Of a DNA stretch of 64,000 nucleotides, positions 35,399 to 43,270 are shown in pieces. The stretch is taken from positions 62,001 through 126,000 of the forward strand of contig JAKADC010000006.1 in assembly GCA_021820845.1 (NCBI GenBank). Reading direction: 5' to 3'. The stretch comes from Pseudomonadota bacterium. Lineage in GTDB: Bacteria > Pseudomonadota > Gammaproteobacteria > Burkholderiales > Thiobacillaceae. The stretch's first letter is position 1. The number at the start of each line of letters is the position of its first letter. The notes beneath the pieces are model-generated. The model searched no databases. It worked only from the letters and a program-made list of their open reading frames with translations, and was not told the origin of the DNA. The position numbers and the translations under genes were made by a program.

Positions 35399-35968
35399 AT
35401 GAGTATCCTGCATATTCCCAAGCTGTTCACGTCGTCCCACGAAGGGTGGGATGCATTTTCCGAAACCCGGCCGTCGCCGCTTCGGCTCTTCGTCGTGCTG
35501 GCGTTGCCGTGCTCGCTGATCCCGCCGCTGATGCTCGAGTACGCGGGCCACCACGTCGGCGCCGCCATGTTCCCGGATACCCCCGGCATGGCGTGGAGCA
35601 TGGCCGCATTCTTCTTCCTGCTGGCGGAGTGGCTGACGGTGCCTTTCATGGGCTGGGCGATCGCGTCGATCGCGCGCAGCAAGGGGATCGCGACCGACCA
35701 GCACGACGCGTTCGCGCTGGCCGCCGTCGCGCCGATCCCCCTGTGGCTGTCGTCGCTGGTCCTCTTCCACGACCAGATCCTGCTGATCATGGCCGGGCTC
35801 GTCGTCGGTCTGGCCGCCTCGGTGATCCTGATCTTTCGCGGCGTGCAGAACATCCTGAAGGTGCGGGAAGAGCTCGTCGCGATCGATGTCGCCTACACCG
35901 TCACCGCGCTCGGACTTGTCGCCTGGGTGACTCTGGTCATGCTGGGGCTCCTTCCGGTCCTTGCCTGA
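35399..35968 (+). CDS. Yip1-domain membrane protein
   Basis: A 189-residue protein with an N-terminal amphipathic stretch (HIPKLFTSSHEGWDAFS) and five membrane helices, as in bacterial Yip1-family proteins. Start 35399 follows ggagag. It is co-directional with the DsrC-like gene 57 bp downstream. No molecular role is known. Confidence 0.78.
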   Translation: MSILHIPKLFTSSHEGWDAFSETRPSPLRLFVVLALPCSLIPPLMLEYAGHHVGAAMFPDTPGMAWSMAAFFFLLAEWLTVPFMGWAIASIARSKGIATDQHDAFALAAVAPIPLWLSSLVLFHDQILLIMAGLVVGLAASVILIFRGVQNILKVREELVAIDVAYTVTALGLVAWVTLVMLGLLPVLA

Positions 35969-36025
35969 CGCCGTTTTCTGGTCCGCCCGGCGGATCGCGC
36001 CGGGCATTTCTGAGGAGGTTGAACG

Positions 36026-36358
36026 ATGGATGCAGATGTGAAGGTTCCTTTTCCCACCCTCGACGAAGAGGGGTATCTCGTCGAACCCGGTGAGTGGAAC
36101 GAAGCAATCGCGGAGCGGCTCGCGCGATCTGAGAATGTCACGCTCACCGACGCGCACTGGGACGTCATCCGTTTCATGCGCGACTATTACGAAGAACACC
36201 AGATCGCACCCGATGCGCGCTACGTGATCAAGCACCTGTCGAACCGTCTCGGATCCGACGCGCGCAACGCGCTCTTCAGGCTGTTTGCCTACGGCTACGT
36301 CAAGCAGGCATGCAAGATCGCCGGGATGAAGCGCCCGCGCGCGTGGAGCACGGGCTGA
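36026..36358 (+). CDS. DsrC/TusE-family protein lacking the terminal cysteine
   Basis: A 110-residue DsrC-fold protein (FPTLDEEGYLVEPGEWNEAIA; LTDAHWDVIRFMRDYYEEH; APDARYVIKHL). True DsrC has two redox Cys in its C-terminal arm and TusE keeps only the penultimate one. Here the arm reads YVKQACKIAGMKRPRAWSTG: the internal Cys is kept and the terminal one is replaced, the reverse of TusE. Sulfur carriage by trisulfide formation is therefore unlikely, and a regulatory or single-thiol role is possible. Ribosome site gaggagg. Confidence 0.85.
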   Translation: MDADVKVPFPTLDEEGYLVEPGEWNEAIAERLARSENVTLTDAHWDVIRFMRDYYEEHQIAPDARYVIKHLSNRLGSDARNALFRLFAYGYVKQACKIAGMKRPRAWSTG

Positions 36359-36365
36359 CATCCGC

Positions 36366-36390
36366 CGGCCGCCCTGTTCTGGGGCGGCCG
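36366..36390. terminator. Strong hairpin between convergent dsrC-like and NnrS-like genes
   Basis: Perfect 9-bp stem CGGCCGCCC / GGGCGGCCG with a 7-nt loop. No T-run follows. It probably ends transcription from both sides or blocks read-through. Confidence 0.55.
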
Positions 36391-36395
36391 CGCAT

Positions 36396-37676
36396 TCAAC
36401 GATAGCGTCCGCCGTGGCGCGAGAAGCGGCGCACCGCCGTTAACAGATTGATCCCCAGCAGCACCGCCGAGAGCGCCAGCACGAGGCCCGCCGCGCGAAG
36501 CAGGTGCGGCCAGGCGAGCCCCGCCACGACCAGCATGCATGCGACGAGGTGGACCAGGAACTGCAAGCGCGCCCAGCGCGGCGCGATCATGTCCTTCATG
36601 GTGGGAATCGTGCCGGCACGTGCCTGCAGCTGCGCCTGGAGGTGAAACCAGGCGAGGAAGGGCACGATCTTGTAGAGCATGCCGTTCACCACGCTGACCC
36701 CGAATCCCCCGATGAACAGCACACCCAGCGACAAGGGGTAGGCGGTGCTTGCCGCCCAGGCCGGGACGAACTGCGCATACAGCCAGACGAGCACGCACGC
36801 GATCAGGCTCGCCATCCCGAGTCGCCAGAAATCGAGCGTGACGTCGGGCAGCTTGCGGCGGCGGCGGGATTGCAGCCACAGCGTGACGAGCGCGAACACC
36901 AGGATGGCGCCGGCGAGGCCCGCGTCGATCGCGGTCGCGAGGGCGTCGGGCAGGGCCGGCGTCGCGGCATGGAGCAGCAGCAGCGCGAACAGGACGGCCG
37001 CGAGCCAGCGACTCAGCCAGGGCGGATAGGCCGGCGTGATCTGGAACATCGGCACCACCTGGTAGGCGACGCCGATCACCAGCAGCAGCACCCAGCCGAG
37101 CAGACCGAAAGCTGCGTGCGCGCCGGCCCCCGTCTGGATGGCCGCCGGAAGCCGCCCGCCGGCATGCACCAGCGCGAGCACCATCCCCAGCAGCACCGTG
37201 ATGCTGAGTCCGGCGAGGGCGAACCGCATGCCGCTCACCGTCACGCTGGCGACGGCGTGCATGAGCGCGGTGCCGGCCACGCCGAGAAACACGATGAAGC
37301 TGCCGCCGAGCAGAAGGACGGCGACGCCGAACGCCGCCGGCCGGGAAGTGAGGAAGCCCGTCATCAGCGCCGCCGTGCCGGCGACGAGCGAAACGTGAGC
37401 CAGGCCCGCCACGAGCCGGGGCGAGGGCAGGCTTGCACCCGCCACGACCGGCAGCATCTGCATCATCGCCCCCAGCATCGACATGGCGAGAAATCCCAGC
37501 GTGAGCGCGTGGGTGAGGGCGAAGGCCTGCGGCGTCCAGCGCGAAGCCAGCGCGTCGGGCGACGACGCGATCAGGACGGCCGCCGCGAGCAGAAACAGCG
37601 GGGCAGTCAGGAAAAAGCGCAGCGGCGCCGCGAACGGCGGCGCCTGCTCGAAGGAAAGACCGGCAGGTTGTCCCAT
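36396..37676 (-). CDS. NnrS-like multi-spanning membrane protein, cassette 2
   Basis: A 426-residue protein with about twelve hydrophobic helices and His/Met-rich membrane motifs (LTHALTLGFLAMSMLGAMMQ, VAYQVVPMFQITPAYP, MLYKIVPFLAWFHLQ), resembling NnrS and haem-copper-type proteins of NO metabolism. Third in the hemerythrin - DUF2249 - NnrS-like cassette. It is a relative of, but clearly longer than, the protein at 33307. Confidence 0.72.
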   Translation of the reverse strand: MGQPAGLSFEQAPPFAAPLRFFLTAPLFLLAAAVLIASSPDALASRWTPQAFALTHALTLGFLAMSMLGAMMQMLPVVAGASLPSPRLVAGLAHVSLVAGTAALMTGFLTSRPAAFGVAVLLLGGSFIVFLGVAGTALMHAVASVTVSGMRFALAGLSITVLLGMVLALVHAGGRLPAAIQTGAGAHAAFGLLGWVLLLVIGVAYQVVPMFQITPAYPPWLSRWLAAVLFALLLLHAATPALPDALATAIDAGLAGAILVFALVTLWLQSRRRRKLPDVTLDFWRLGMASLIACVLVWLYAQFVPAWAASTAYPLSLGVLFIGGFGVSVVNGMLYKIVPFLAWFHLQAQLQARAGTIPTMKDMIAPRWARLQFLVHLVACMLVVAGLAWPHLLRAAGLVLALSAVLLGINLLTAVRRFSRHGGRYR

Positions 37677-37687
37677 ATGGAAGTGCG

Positions 37688-37930
37688 CTACGCGCTCGCC
37701 TCCGCCTGCCGAATCAGGATGACGTAGCTGCCGTCGGGTTCCATCCGCGTCTCGTGGCGGTAGCCGCGCTCGGCGAGGATGGCGTACAGCGGAAACGGCT
37801 CGCGGTGCAGCAGCATCCGGACGGACTCGCCGGGGCGCAGTTCGTCCAGCGCCTCCATGACCTTTTCCATCGGATCCGGCGGCTCCATCCCGCGGGCGTC
37901 GACGACCCTTTCCCGGGCGGCGGCGCTCAC
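37688..37930 (-). CDS. DUF2249-domain protein, cassette 2
   Basis: An 80-residue SirA-like DUF2249 protein (VVDARGMEPPDPMEKVMEALDEL, RMLLHREPFPLYAIL). It starts at a GTG that overlaps the hemerythrin stop (GTGA), so it is translationally coupled. Paralogue of the protein at 34443. Confidence 0.85.
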   Translation of the reverse strand: MSAAARERVVDARGMEPPDPMEKVMEALDELRPGESVRMLLHREPFPLYAILAERGYRHETRMEPDGSYVILIRQAEASA

Positions 37931-38364
37931 GAGAAGGTTTGCATGGAGCGGATCAGGTCGTCGCGTTCGCCGCTCAACACCTGGTCGGACATGGGGTACA
38001 GCATGTTTTCTTCTTTCAGGTTGTGCTGCTGCATCAGCATGTTGAGCGTTTCCGACAGGCCGAGATAGCCACCGTGGTTGGCCGCCTCGACCGCGCTCGC
38101 CATATTTTGCAGCAGGCTGCGCATCTGTTCGTGTTCCATGCGCATGACCTGGGTCGGTCCCGCGCTCATGCCGGTACGGTTCTCGAAAGCGGGAAACAGC
38201 AGTTCTTCCTCCATCGCCAGATGGTGCGCCAGCGCCGTCCGGAACTGCTCGAAGAGATCGCGGGCGCGCGCCCAGTCCTTTTGCGCCGCCGCCGTTTCGG
38301 CCGAGGCGAACAGGTCGTCGCAGGCACGATGGTCGTTGCCGAGAAAATCCAGAATCGTGCTCAT
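37927..38364 (-). CDS. Hemerythrin HHE-domain protein
   Basis: A 145-residue four-helix protein with the di-iron ligands of the HHE fold: GNDHRACDDLF, HHLAMEEELLFP, MEHEQM and MQQHNLKEENMLYP. Related proteins (YtfE/RIC, DnrN) protect Fe-S clusters from NO or bind O2. The start MSTILDFLGNDH at 38364 matches the family. An NsrR-like site is 14 bp upstream. First gene of cassette 2. Confidence 0.88.
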   Translation of the reverse strand: MSTILDFLGNDHRACDDLFASAETAAAQKDWARARDLFEQFRTALAHHLAMEEELLFPAFENRTGMSAGPTQVMRMEHEQMRSLLQNMASAVEAANHGGYLGLSETLNMLMQQHNLKEENMLYPMSDQVLSGERDDLIRSMQTFS

Positions 38365-38377
38365 GTCATGGCTCCAT

Positions 38378-38400
38378 AAGATGATGAAAAAATACATGTT
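38378..38400 (-). promoter_or_regulatory. NsrR-like operator upstream of the hemerythrin gene
   Basis: On the minus strand AACATGTATTT, one base, TTCATCATCTT. I count 16 of 22 matches to the NsrR consensus, with one near-perfect half site. The position, 14 bp before the start, mirrors the site in front of cassette 1. Confidence 0.48.
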
Positions 38401-38445
38401 TAAGTATATCAGGACTTGCTAACCTGAAATTCTTCTTGACGGATT

Positions 38446-38492
38446 CACAAGATGTCGTAGTCTTAGTCAGACCAATGCACAAGATGTTGTTT
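38446..38492 (+). promoter_or_regulatory. Pair of NrdR-type boxes upstream of nrdD
   Basis: cacaagatgtcgtag (38446-38460) and cacaagatgttgttt (38478-38492) are near-identical and 32 bp apart, three helical turns, the known layout of NrdR operator pairs. The first overlaps the spacer of a likely promoter (TTGACG at 38436-38441), the second lies after the expected start site and ends 14 bp before the nrdD ATG. nrdR is at 43271. Confidence 0.75.
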
Positions 38493-38506
38493 CATAGGAG
38501 GACGGA

Positions 38507-40522
38507 ATGAACTCTGTGATAGCAGGTATGCCGCGCGAAGTCATCAAGCGCGACGGGCAGCGCGCGGCCTTCGACGCCGCGAAGATACGTTCGGCCCTAT
38601 TGCGGGCCGGCCAGGCGAGCGGCGAATTCGGCGCGGACGAGGCGGACTTGCTCACCGCGCAGGTGATGAAGGTCCTGATCCACAGCTTCCGCAATGCGCC
38701 GCCGGACATCGAGCGCATCCAGGACGTGGTCGAGCAGAGCCTGATCGCCGCCAATCACCTCGCGACGGCGCGCGCCTACATCGCCTATCGCGAAAGCCAC
38801 AAGAAGCTGCGCGAGGACCGCAAGACGGTGGTGGACGTGGAAGCGTCGATCAACGAATACCTGTCGCGCCAGGACTGGCGCGTCAACGCCAACGCCAACC
38901 AGGGCTACAGCCTGGGCGGACTGATCCTCAACGTCTCCGGCAAGGTGGTCGCCAACTACTGGCTCAACCACGTCTACTCGCCCGAGCTCGGGGCGGCGCA
39001 TCGCGACGGCTCGATCCACATCCACGATCTCGACATGCTGGCGGGCTACTGCGCCGGCTGGTCGCTGCGCACGCTGCTGCACGAAGGCCTCAACGGCGTG
39101 CCGGGCAAGGTCGAGGCAGGCCCGCCCAAGCACATGTCGTCCGCGGTCGGGCAGATCGTCAACTTCCTCGGCACGCTGCAGAACGAATGGGCCGGCGCGC
39201 AGGCGTTCTCGTCGTTCGATACCTACATGGCGCCGTTCATCCGCCGCGACAACATGAGCTACGGCGAGGTGCGCCAGTGCATCCAGGAGCTGATCTACAA
39301 CCTCAACGTGCCGTCGCGCTGGGGCACGCAGACGCCGTTCACCAACCTGACCTTCGACTGGACCTGCCCTGAGGACCTGCGCGAGCAGATCCCGGTCATC
39401 GCGGGCGAGGAGATGCCGTTTGCCTACGGCGAGTTGCAGGCCGAGATGGACATGATCAACCGTGCCTACATAGAGGTGATGACGACCGGCGACGCGAAGG
39501 GCCGCGTCTTCACGTTCCCCATCCCGACCTACAACATGACGCCCGACTTCCCCTGGGAGTCGGAGAACGCCGGGCGCCTGTTCGCGATGACCGCGCGCTA
39601 CGGCCTGCCGTACTTCCAGAACTTCATCAATTCCGAGATGAAGCCGAACCACATCCGTTCGATGTGCTGCCGCCTGCAGCTCGACCTCAGGGAATTGCTA
39701 AAGCGCGGCAACGGCCTGTTCGGCTCGGCCGAGCAGACCGGCTCGGTCGGCGTGGTGACGGTCAACTGCGCGCGTCTCGGCTACGAGTACAAGGGTGACG
39801 AGGCCGGACTCTTCCGCCGCCTCGACGCGCTGCTCGAGATGGGGCGCAACGGCCTCGAGATCAAGCGCAAGGAAATCCAGCGCCTGATGGACAATGGCTT
39901 GTTCCCCTACACCAAGCGCTACCTCGGCACGCTGCGCAACCACTTCTCGACGCTCGGGGTCAACGGCATCAACGAGATGATCCGCAACTTCACCGCGGAC
40001 GAGCACGACATCACCACCGAATGGGGCCATGCTTTCGCGCTGCGCCTGCTCGACCACATCCGCGCCCGCATCGCGGCGTTCCAGGAAGAGACGGGCCACA
40101 TGTACAACCTGGAAGCGACGCCCGCGGAAGGCACCACTTACCGCTTCGCCAAGGAGGACCGCAAGCGTTACCCGGACATCCTGCAGGCGGGCACCGCCGA
40201 CACGCCGTACTACACCAACTCGTCGCAGCTTCCGGTGGGCTTCACCGACGACGCGTTCGAGGCGCTCGAGCGGCAGGACGACCTGCAGCGCAAATACACC
40301 GGCGGCACCGTCCTGCATCTCTACATGTCCGAGCACATCTCGTCGGCGGAAGCGTGCAAGAAGCTGGTGCGCCGCGCGCTGGAGGGATTCCGGCTGCCCT
40401 ACATCACCATCACGCCGACTTTCTCGATTTGTCCCAAGCATGGCTACCTCGCCGGCGAGCACGAGTTCTGCCCCAAGTGCGACGAGGAAGCCCTGTCCCG
40501 CAAGCGTGCCGTTGCCGCTTAA
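38507..40522 (+). CDS. nrdD: Class III ribonucleotide reductase large chain without glycyl-radical loop
   Basis: A 671-residue NrdD: ATP-cone at about residues 8-100 (VIKRDGQRAAFDAAKIRSAL), the ten-stranded barrel (SIHIHDLDMLAGYCAGW, NLNVPSRWGTQTPFTNLTFD, SMCCRLQLDL) and a C-terminal zinc ribbon (ICPKHGYLAGEHEFCPKC). Normal NrdD continues from the ribbon into RVxGY, the glycyl-radical site; this chain stops 12 residues after the ribbon and has no such motif. The missing loop is encoded by the next gene. It reduces nucleotides to deoxynucleotides without oxygen. Confidence 0.93.
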   Translation: MNSVIAGMPREVIKRDGQRAAFDAAKIRSALLRAGQASGEFGADEADLLTAQVMKVLIHSFRNAPPDIERIQDVVEQSLIAANHLATARAYIAYRESHKKLREDRKTVVDVEASINEYLSRQDWRVNANANQGYSLGGLILNVSGKVVANYWLNHVYSPELGAAHRDGSIHIHDLDMLAGYCAGWSLRTLLHEGLNGVPGKVEAGPPKHMSSAVGQIVNFLGTLQNEWAGAQAFSSFDTYMAPFIRRDNMSYGEVRQCIQELIYNLNVPSRWGTQTPFTNLTFDWTCPEDLREQIPVIAGEEMPFAYGELQAEMDMINRAYIEVMTTGDAKGRVFTFPIPTYNMTPDFPWESENAGRLFAMTARYGLPYFQNFINSEMKPNHIRSMCCRLQLDLRELLKRGNGLFGSAEQTGSVGVVTVNCARLGYEYKGDEAGLFRRLDALLEMGRNGLEIKRKEIQRLMDNGLFPYTKRYLGTLRNHFSTLGVNGINEMIRNFTADEHDITTEWGHAFALRLLDHIRARIAAFQEETGHMYNLEATPAEGTTYRFAKEDRKRYPDILQAGTADTPYYTNSSQLPVGFTDDAFEALERQDDLQRKYTGGTVLHLYMSEHISSAEACKKLVRRALEGFRLPYITITPTFSICPKHGYLAGEHEFCPKCDEEALSRKRAVAA

Positions 40523-40542
40523 CCAACCCAGAGGAGACCGAA

Positions 40543-40728
40543 ATGAATGACATGACCGTGGATCAAGCCGTGATCGCCGTTGCCCTGACCGACGAGGAGC
40601 GCACCCGTTGCGAAGTCTGGACCCGGGTGATGGGCTATCACCGTCCGGTGACCAGCTTCAACAAGGGCAAGCAGGGCGAGCACCGCGAGCGGCGCTTCTT
40701 CGTCGAGGGGCGCTGCCGCCTCGGCTGA
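40543..40728 (+). CDS. Stand-alone glycyl-radical domain of class III ribonucleotide reductase
   Basis: A 61-residue protein whose residues 20-55 read RCEVWTRVMGYHRPVTSFN followed by KGKQGEHRERRFF, the C-terminal loop of NrdD with Gly31 as radical glycine. It has its own gaggag ribosome site and ATG 20 bp after the nrdD stop, so this is a genuine separate gene, not a frameshift. It probably docks into NrdD and is activated by NrdG, whose gene follows after 15 bp. It resembles in principle the detachable radical protein YfiD/GrcA of pyruvate formate-lyase. Confidence 0.88.
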   Translation: MNDMTVDQAVIAVALTDEERTRCEVWTRVMGYHRPVTSFNKGKQGEHRERRFFVEGRCRLG

Positions 40729-40743
40729 CGCGCGACACCGGCC

Positions 40744-41436
40744 ATGACGATTCGCGTGGGCGGCCTGACGCCGCTGTCCACCACTGACTGGCCGGGCATG
40801 CTGGCCGCAGTGGTTTTTTGCCAGGGCTGCCCCTGGCGCTGCGGCTATTGCCACAATCCCGACCTCATCCCCGCGCAGGGCCGCGACGAAATCCCCTGGG
40901 AGGACGTCGTGACGTTCCTGCACCGCCGCCGCGGATTGCTCGACGGCGTGGTGTTTTCGGGCGGCGAGCCGACCCTGCAGGCCGCCCTGCCGGACGCGAT
41001 GCGGGAGGCGCGCTCGCTCGGCTTCAAGGTCGGCCTGCACACGGGGGGCATGTACCCGAAAAAACTCGACGCGGTGCTGCCGCTGGTCGACTGGGTGGGT
41101 CTCGACGTGAAGGCGCCGTTCGCGGACTACCCGCGCATCACCGGCGTGGAAGGCAGCGGCATCCGAGCGCTGGCCGGATTGCAGCGCGTCGTGGAATCCG
41201 GCGTCGACCATGAGATCCGCACGACGGTGCATCCTGCGTTGCTCGACGACGCGGAGGTCGTCGGCCTCGCGCGCGACCTAGCCGGACGTGGGGTCAGGCG
41301 CTATGTGGTCCAGGCTTTCCGCAGCCAGGGTTGCGGCGACGCGGAACTGTGCCTGCGCGCGACGCGCGACCGGCCCCTGCAGCAGGTGGGCGACGAGGTG
41401 TCCGGTCTGTTCGAGGATTTCCGCGTGCGGGCCTAA
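40744..41436 (+). CDS. nrdG: Anaerobic ribonucleotide reductase activating enzyme (radical SAM)
   Basis: A 230-residue radical SAM enzyme with the CPWRCGYC cluster motif, FSGGEPTLQ and a DWVGLDVKAPFADY segment. It generates the glycyl radical, here presumably on the separate 61-residue protein. It is of the longer NrdG type seen with split or NrdD2-like enzymes rather than the short E. coli type; this comparison is from memory. Converges with the methyltransferase gene with a 4-bp overlap. Confidence 0.92.
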   Translation: MTIRVGGLTPLSTTDWPGMLAAVVFCQGCPWRCGYCHNPDLIPAQGRDEIPWEDVVTFLHRRRGLLDGVVFSGGEPTLQAALPDAMREARSLGFKVGLHTGGMYPKKLDAVLPLVDWVGLDVKAPFADYPRITGVEGSGIRALAGLQRVVESGVDHEIRTTVHPALLDDAEVVGLARDLAGRGVRRYVVQAFRSQGCGDAELCLRATRDRPLQQVGDEVSGLFEDFRVRA

Positions 41437-42179
41437 CGCCGACCGACACGGAGGAAAAGCGGCCATTGCAGCCGCCGCGCCGTCTCCGCGTCGCCCCAGC
41501 CGGGCGCCAGTTCGGCCGTCAGCGCCGGCAGCGGGTCGCGTCCCGCCGCGTCCCGGTAACGCTTCACCGCCGACCAGGTCGAGACGTACGCGATCAGGCG
41601 CGGCAGGTTCCACCTCACTTCGATGAAAAAGGTGGGCGCCTCGATTCCGGCGAACGGGAAATCGAGGCCGCGGTAGGCGTCGTCGATCAGTGCGCGCTCG
41701 GGCGGCCACCACGGACCGACGGTTTCGGCATAAAAGCGCTGGAACGCCGCGTCCATGTCGCCCGGCAGCACCATGCGCCCGTAGCCCCACAGGGCGACGA
41801 CCCCGCCGGGTTTGAGCACGCGAACGACCTCGGCGTAAAAGCGCTGCAGGTCGAACCAGTGCGCCGCCTGCGCGACGGTGACGAGGTCGACGCTGCGGTC
41901 CGCCAGTCCGCTCGCCTCGGCGGGGGCCACCCGGTAATCGATCGCGGGATGGGGCCGTGTCTGCCGGATCTGCTCGGCGGACGCGTCGGTGGCGACGACC
42001 CGGCGGAAATGCGGCGCCAGGCCGAGCGCGGCCTGGCCGCTGCCGGTGGCGCAGTCCCATGCGGTATCGCGCATCGGGCACAAGCAGGCGAGCCAGGCGA
42101 ACAGCGCAGCCGGATAGTCCGGGCGGTAGGCGGCGTAGCGATCGGACGCCGACGAGAAATGGTCCTTGAAGCCGCTCAT
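41433..42179 (-). CDS. Class I SAM-dependent methyltransferase
   Basis: A 248-residue methyltransferase with FSSASDRYAAYRPDYPAALF, motif I WDCATGSGQAALGL, motif II VDLVTVAQAAHWFD and LKPGGVVALWGYG. This is the eukaryote-shared Tmt/UbiE-like type 11 group; the substrate is unknown. The ATG overlaps the ribD stop, so it is the last gene of glyA-nrdR-ribD-methyltransferase. Confidence 0.87.
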   Translation of the reverse strand: MSGFKDHFSSASDRYAAYRPDYPAALFAWLACLCPMRDTAWDCATGSGQAALGLAPHFRRVVATDASAEQIRQTRPHPAIDYRVAPAEASGLADRSVDLVTVAQAAHWFDLQRFYAEVVRVLKPGGVVALWGYGRMVLPGDMDAAFQRFYAETVGPWWPPERALIDDAYRGLDFPFAGIEAPTFFIEVRWNLPRLIAYVSTWSAVKRYRDAAGRDPLPALTAELAPGWGDAETARRLQWPLFLRVGRR

Positions 42180-43264
42180 GACGGCAACAGCGTCAGCCGC
42201 AGGTCCCCGCCGAGTTGCCGCGCGTCGGCCAGATGGAATCGCGACGCCGCGCCCAGCGAAGTGAGCGCCGCATGCGCGAACAGTCCGCGCGCGACATCAC
42301 CCACCGCCATCGGCGCCATGTAGGCCACCCACTCGTCGACCAGGCCGGCAGCGAGCAGCGCGCCGTTGAGCGCGGCACCGGCTTCGACGTGCAGTTCGTT
42401 GACGCCCCGCTGCGCCAGCCGCGTGAGCAGCGCGGTGAGGTCCACGCGGCCGTCCGCCGCCGGCAACACGATCACTTCCGCGCCCGCCTGTTCGAGCGCC
42501 GAGCGCCTGTCCGGATCGGCATGGCTGCATGCGATCAACGCGGGAAGGATCGCCGCGTCCGCGGGCGTGCGCAAGGCGGAATCGACAACGACACGCAGCG
42601 GCTGGCGGCCGATGTCGATGTCGCGGACGTTCATCCGCGGGTCGTCGGCGAGCACGGTGCCGCTGCCGGTCAGGATGGCGCAGGCGCGCGCGCGCAGCCG
42701 CTGCACGTCGGCGCGCGCGGCGTCGCCGGTGATCCACTGCGACGCGCCGTTCGCGAGCGCGGTCTTGCCGTCCAGCGTCGAGGCGGTCTTCAGCCGCACC
42801 CACGGACGCTGCCGCGTCATGCGCGAAACGAAACCCGGATTGAGCGCGCGCGCCTCGGCCTCCATCAGGCCGACTTCGGCCTGGATGCCCGCCAGCGTCA
42901 GCATCGCGATGCCGCCGCCCGCGACCAGCGGATTCGGGTCCTTCATTGCCGCCACCACGCGCGCCACGCCCGCATTGATCAGCGCTTCGGCGCACGGCGG
43001 GGTACGGCCGTGATGCGAACAGGGCTCGAGCGTGACGTAGACGGTGGCGCCGCGCGCTGCATCGCCGGCCGCGTGAAGCGCATGGATTTCCGCGTGTGGC
43101 GTGCCGGCGCGCTGATGCCAGCCTTCGCCGACGACGCGTCCGTCCTTGACGATGACGCAGCCGACGCGCGGATTGGGGGTGGTGGTGTAGAGGCCGCGCG
43201 CGGCGAGTTGCAGCGCGCGGGCCATGTGCTGATGATCGGCAGCGGAATAGCGGGCGGTGGGCAC
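42176..43264 (-). CDS. ribD: Bifunctional diaminohydroxyphosphoribosylaminopyrimidine deaminase / 5-amino-6-(5-phosphoribosylamino)uracil reductase
   Basis: A 362-residue RibD. The deaminase half (1-145) has the zinc motifs HAEIHALHAAG and EPCSHHGRTPPC; the reductase half begins RPWVRLKTASTLDGKTA. It catalyses steps 2 and 3 of riboflavin synthesis. It lies 6 bp after nrdR, a common pairing in proteobacteria, and far from the other rib genes at 20-22 kb. Confidence 0.95.
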   Translation of the reverse strand: MPTARYSAADHQHMARALQLAARGLYTTTPNPRVGCVIVKDGRVVGEGWHQRAGTPHAEIHALHAAGDAARGATVYVTLEPCSHHGRTPPCAEALINAGVARVVAAMKDPNPLVAGGGIAMLTLAGIQAEVGLMEAEARALNPGFVSRMTRQRPWVRLKTASTLDGKTALANGASQWITGDAARADVQRLRARACAILTGSGTVLADDPRMNVRDIDIGRQPLRVVVDSALRTPADAAILPALIACSHADPDRRSALEQAGAEVIVLPAADGRVDLTALLTRLAQRGVNELHVEAGAALNGALLAAGLVDEWVAYMAPMAVGDVARGLFAHAALTSLGAASRFHLADARQLGGDLRLTLLPS

Positions 43265-43270
43265 GGCGGA

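Noticed and set aside
38401-38506. FNR-type box upstream of nrdD
   Set aside because: No TTGAT-N4-ATCAA-like site was visible; only the NrdR-type boxes stand out.
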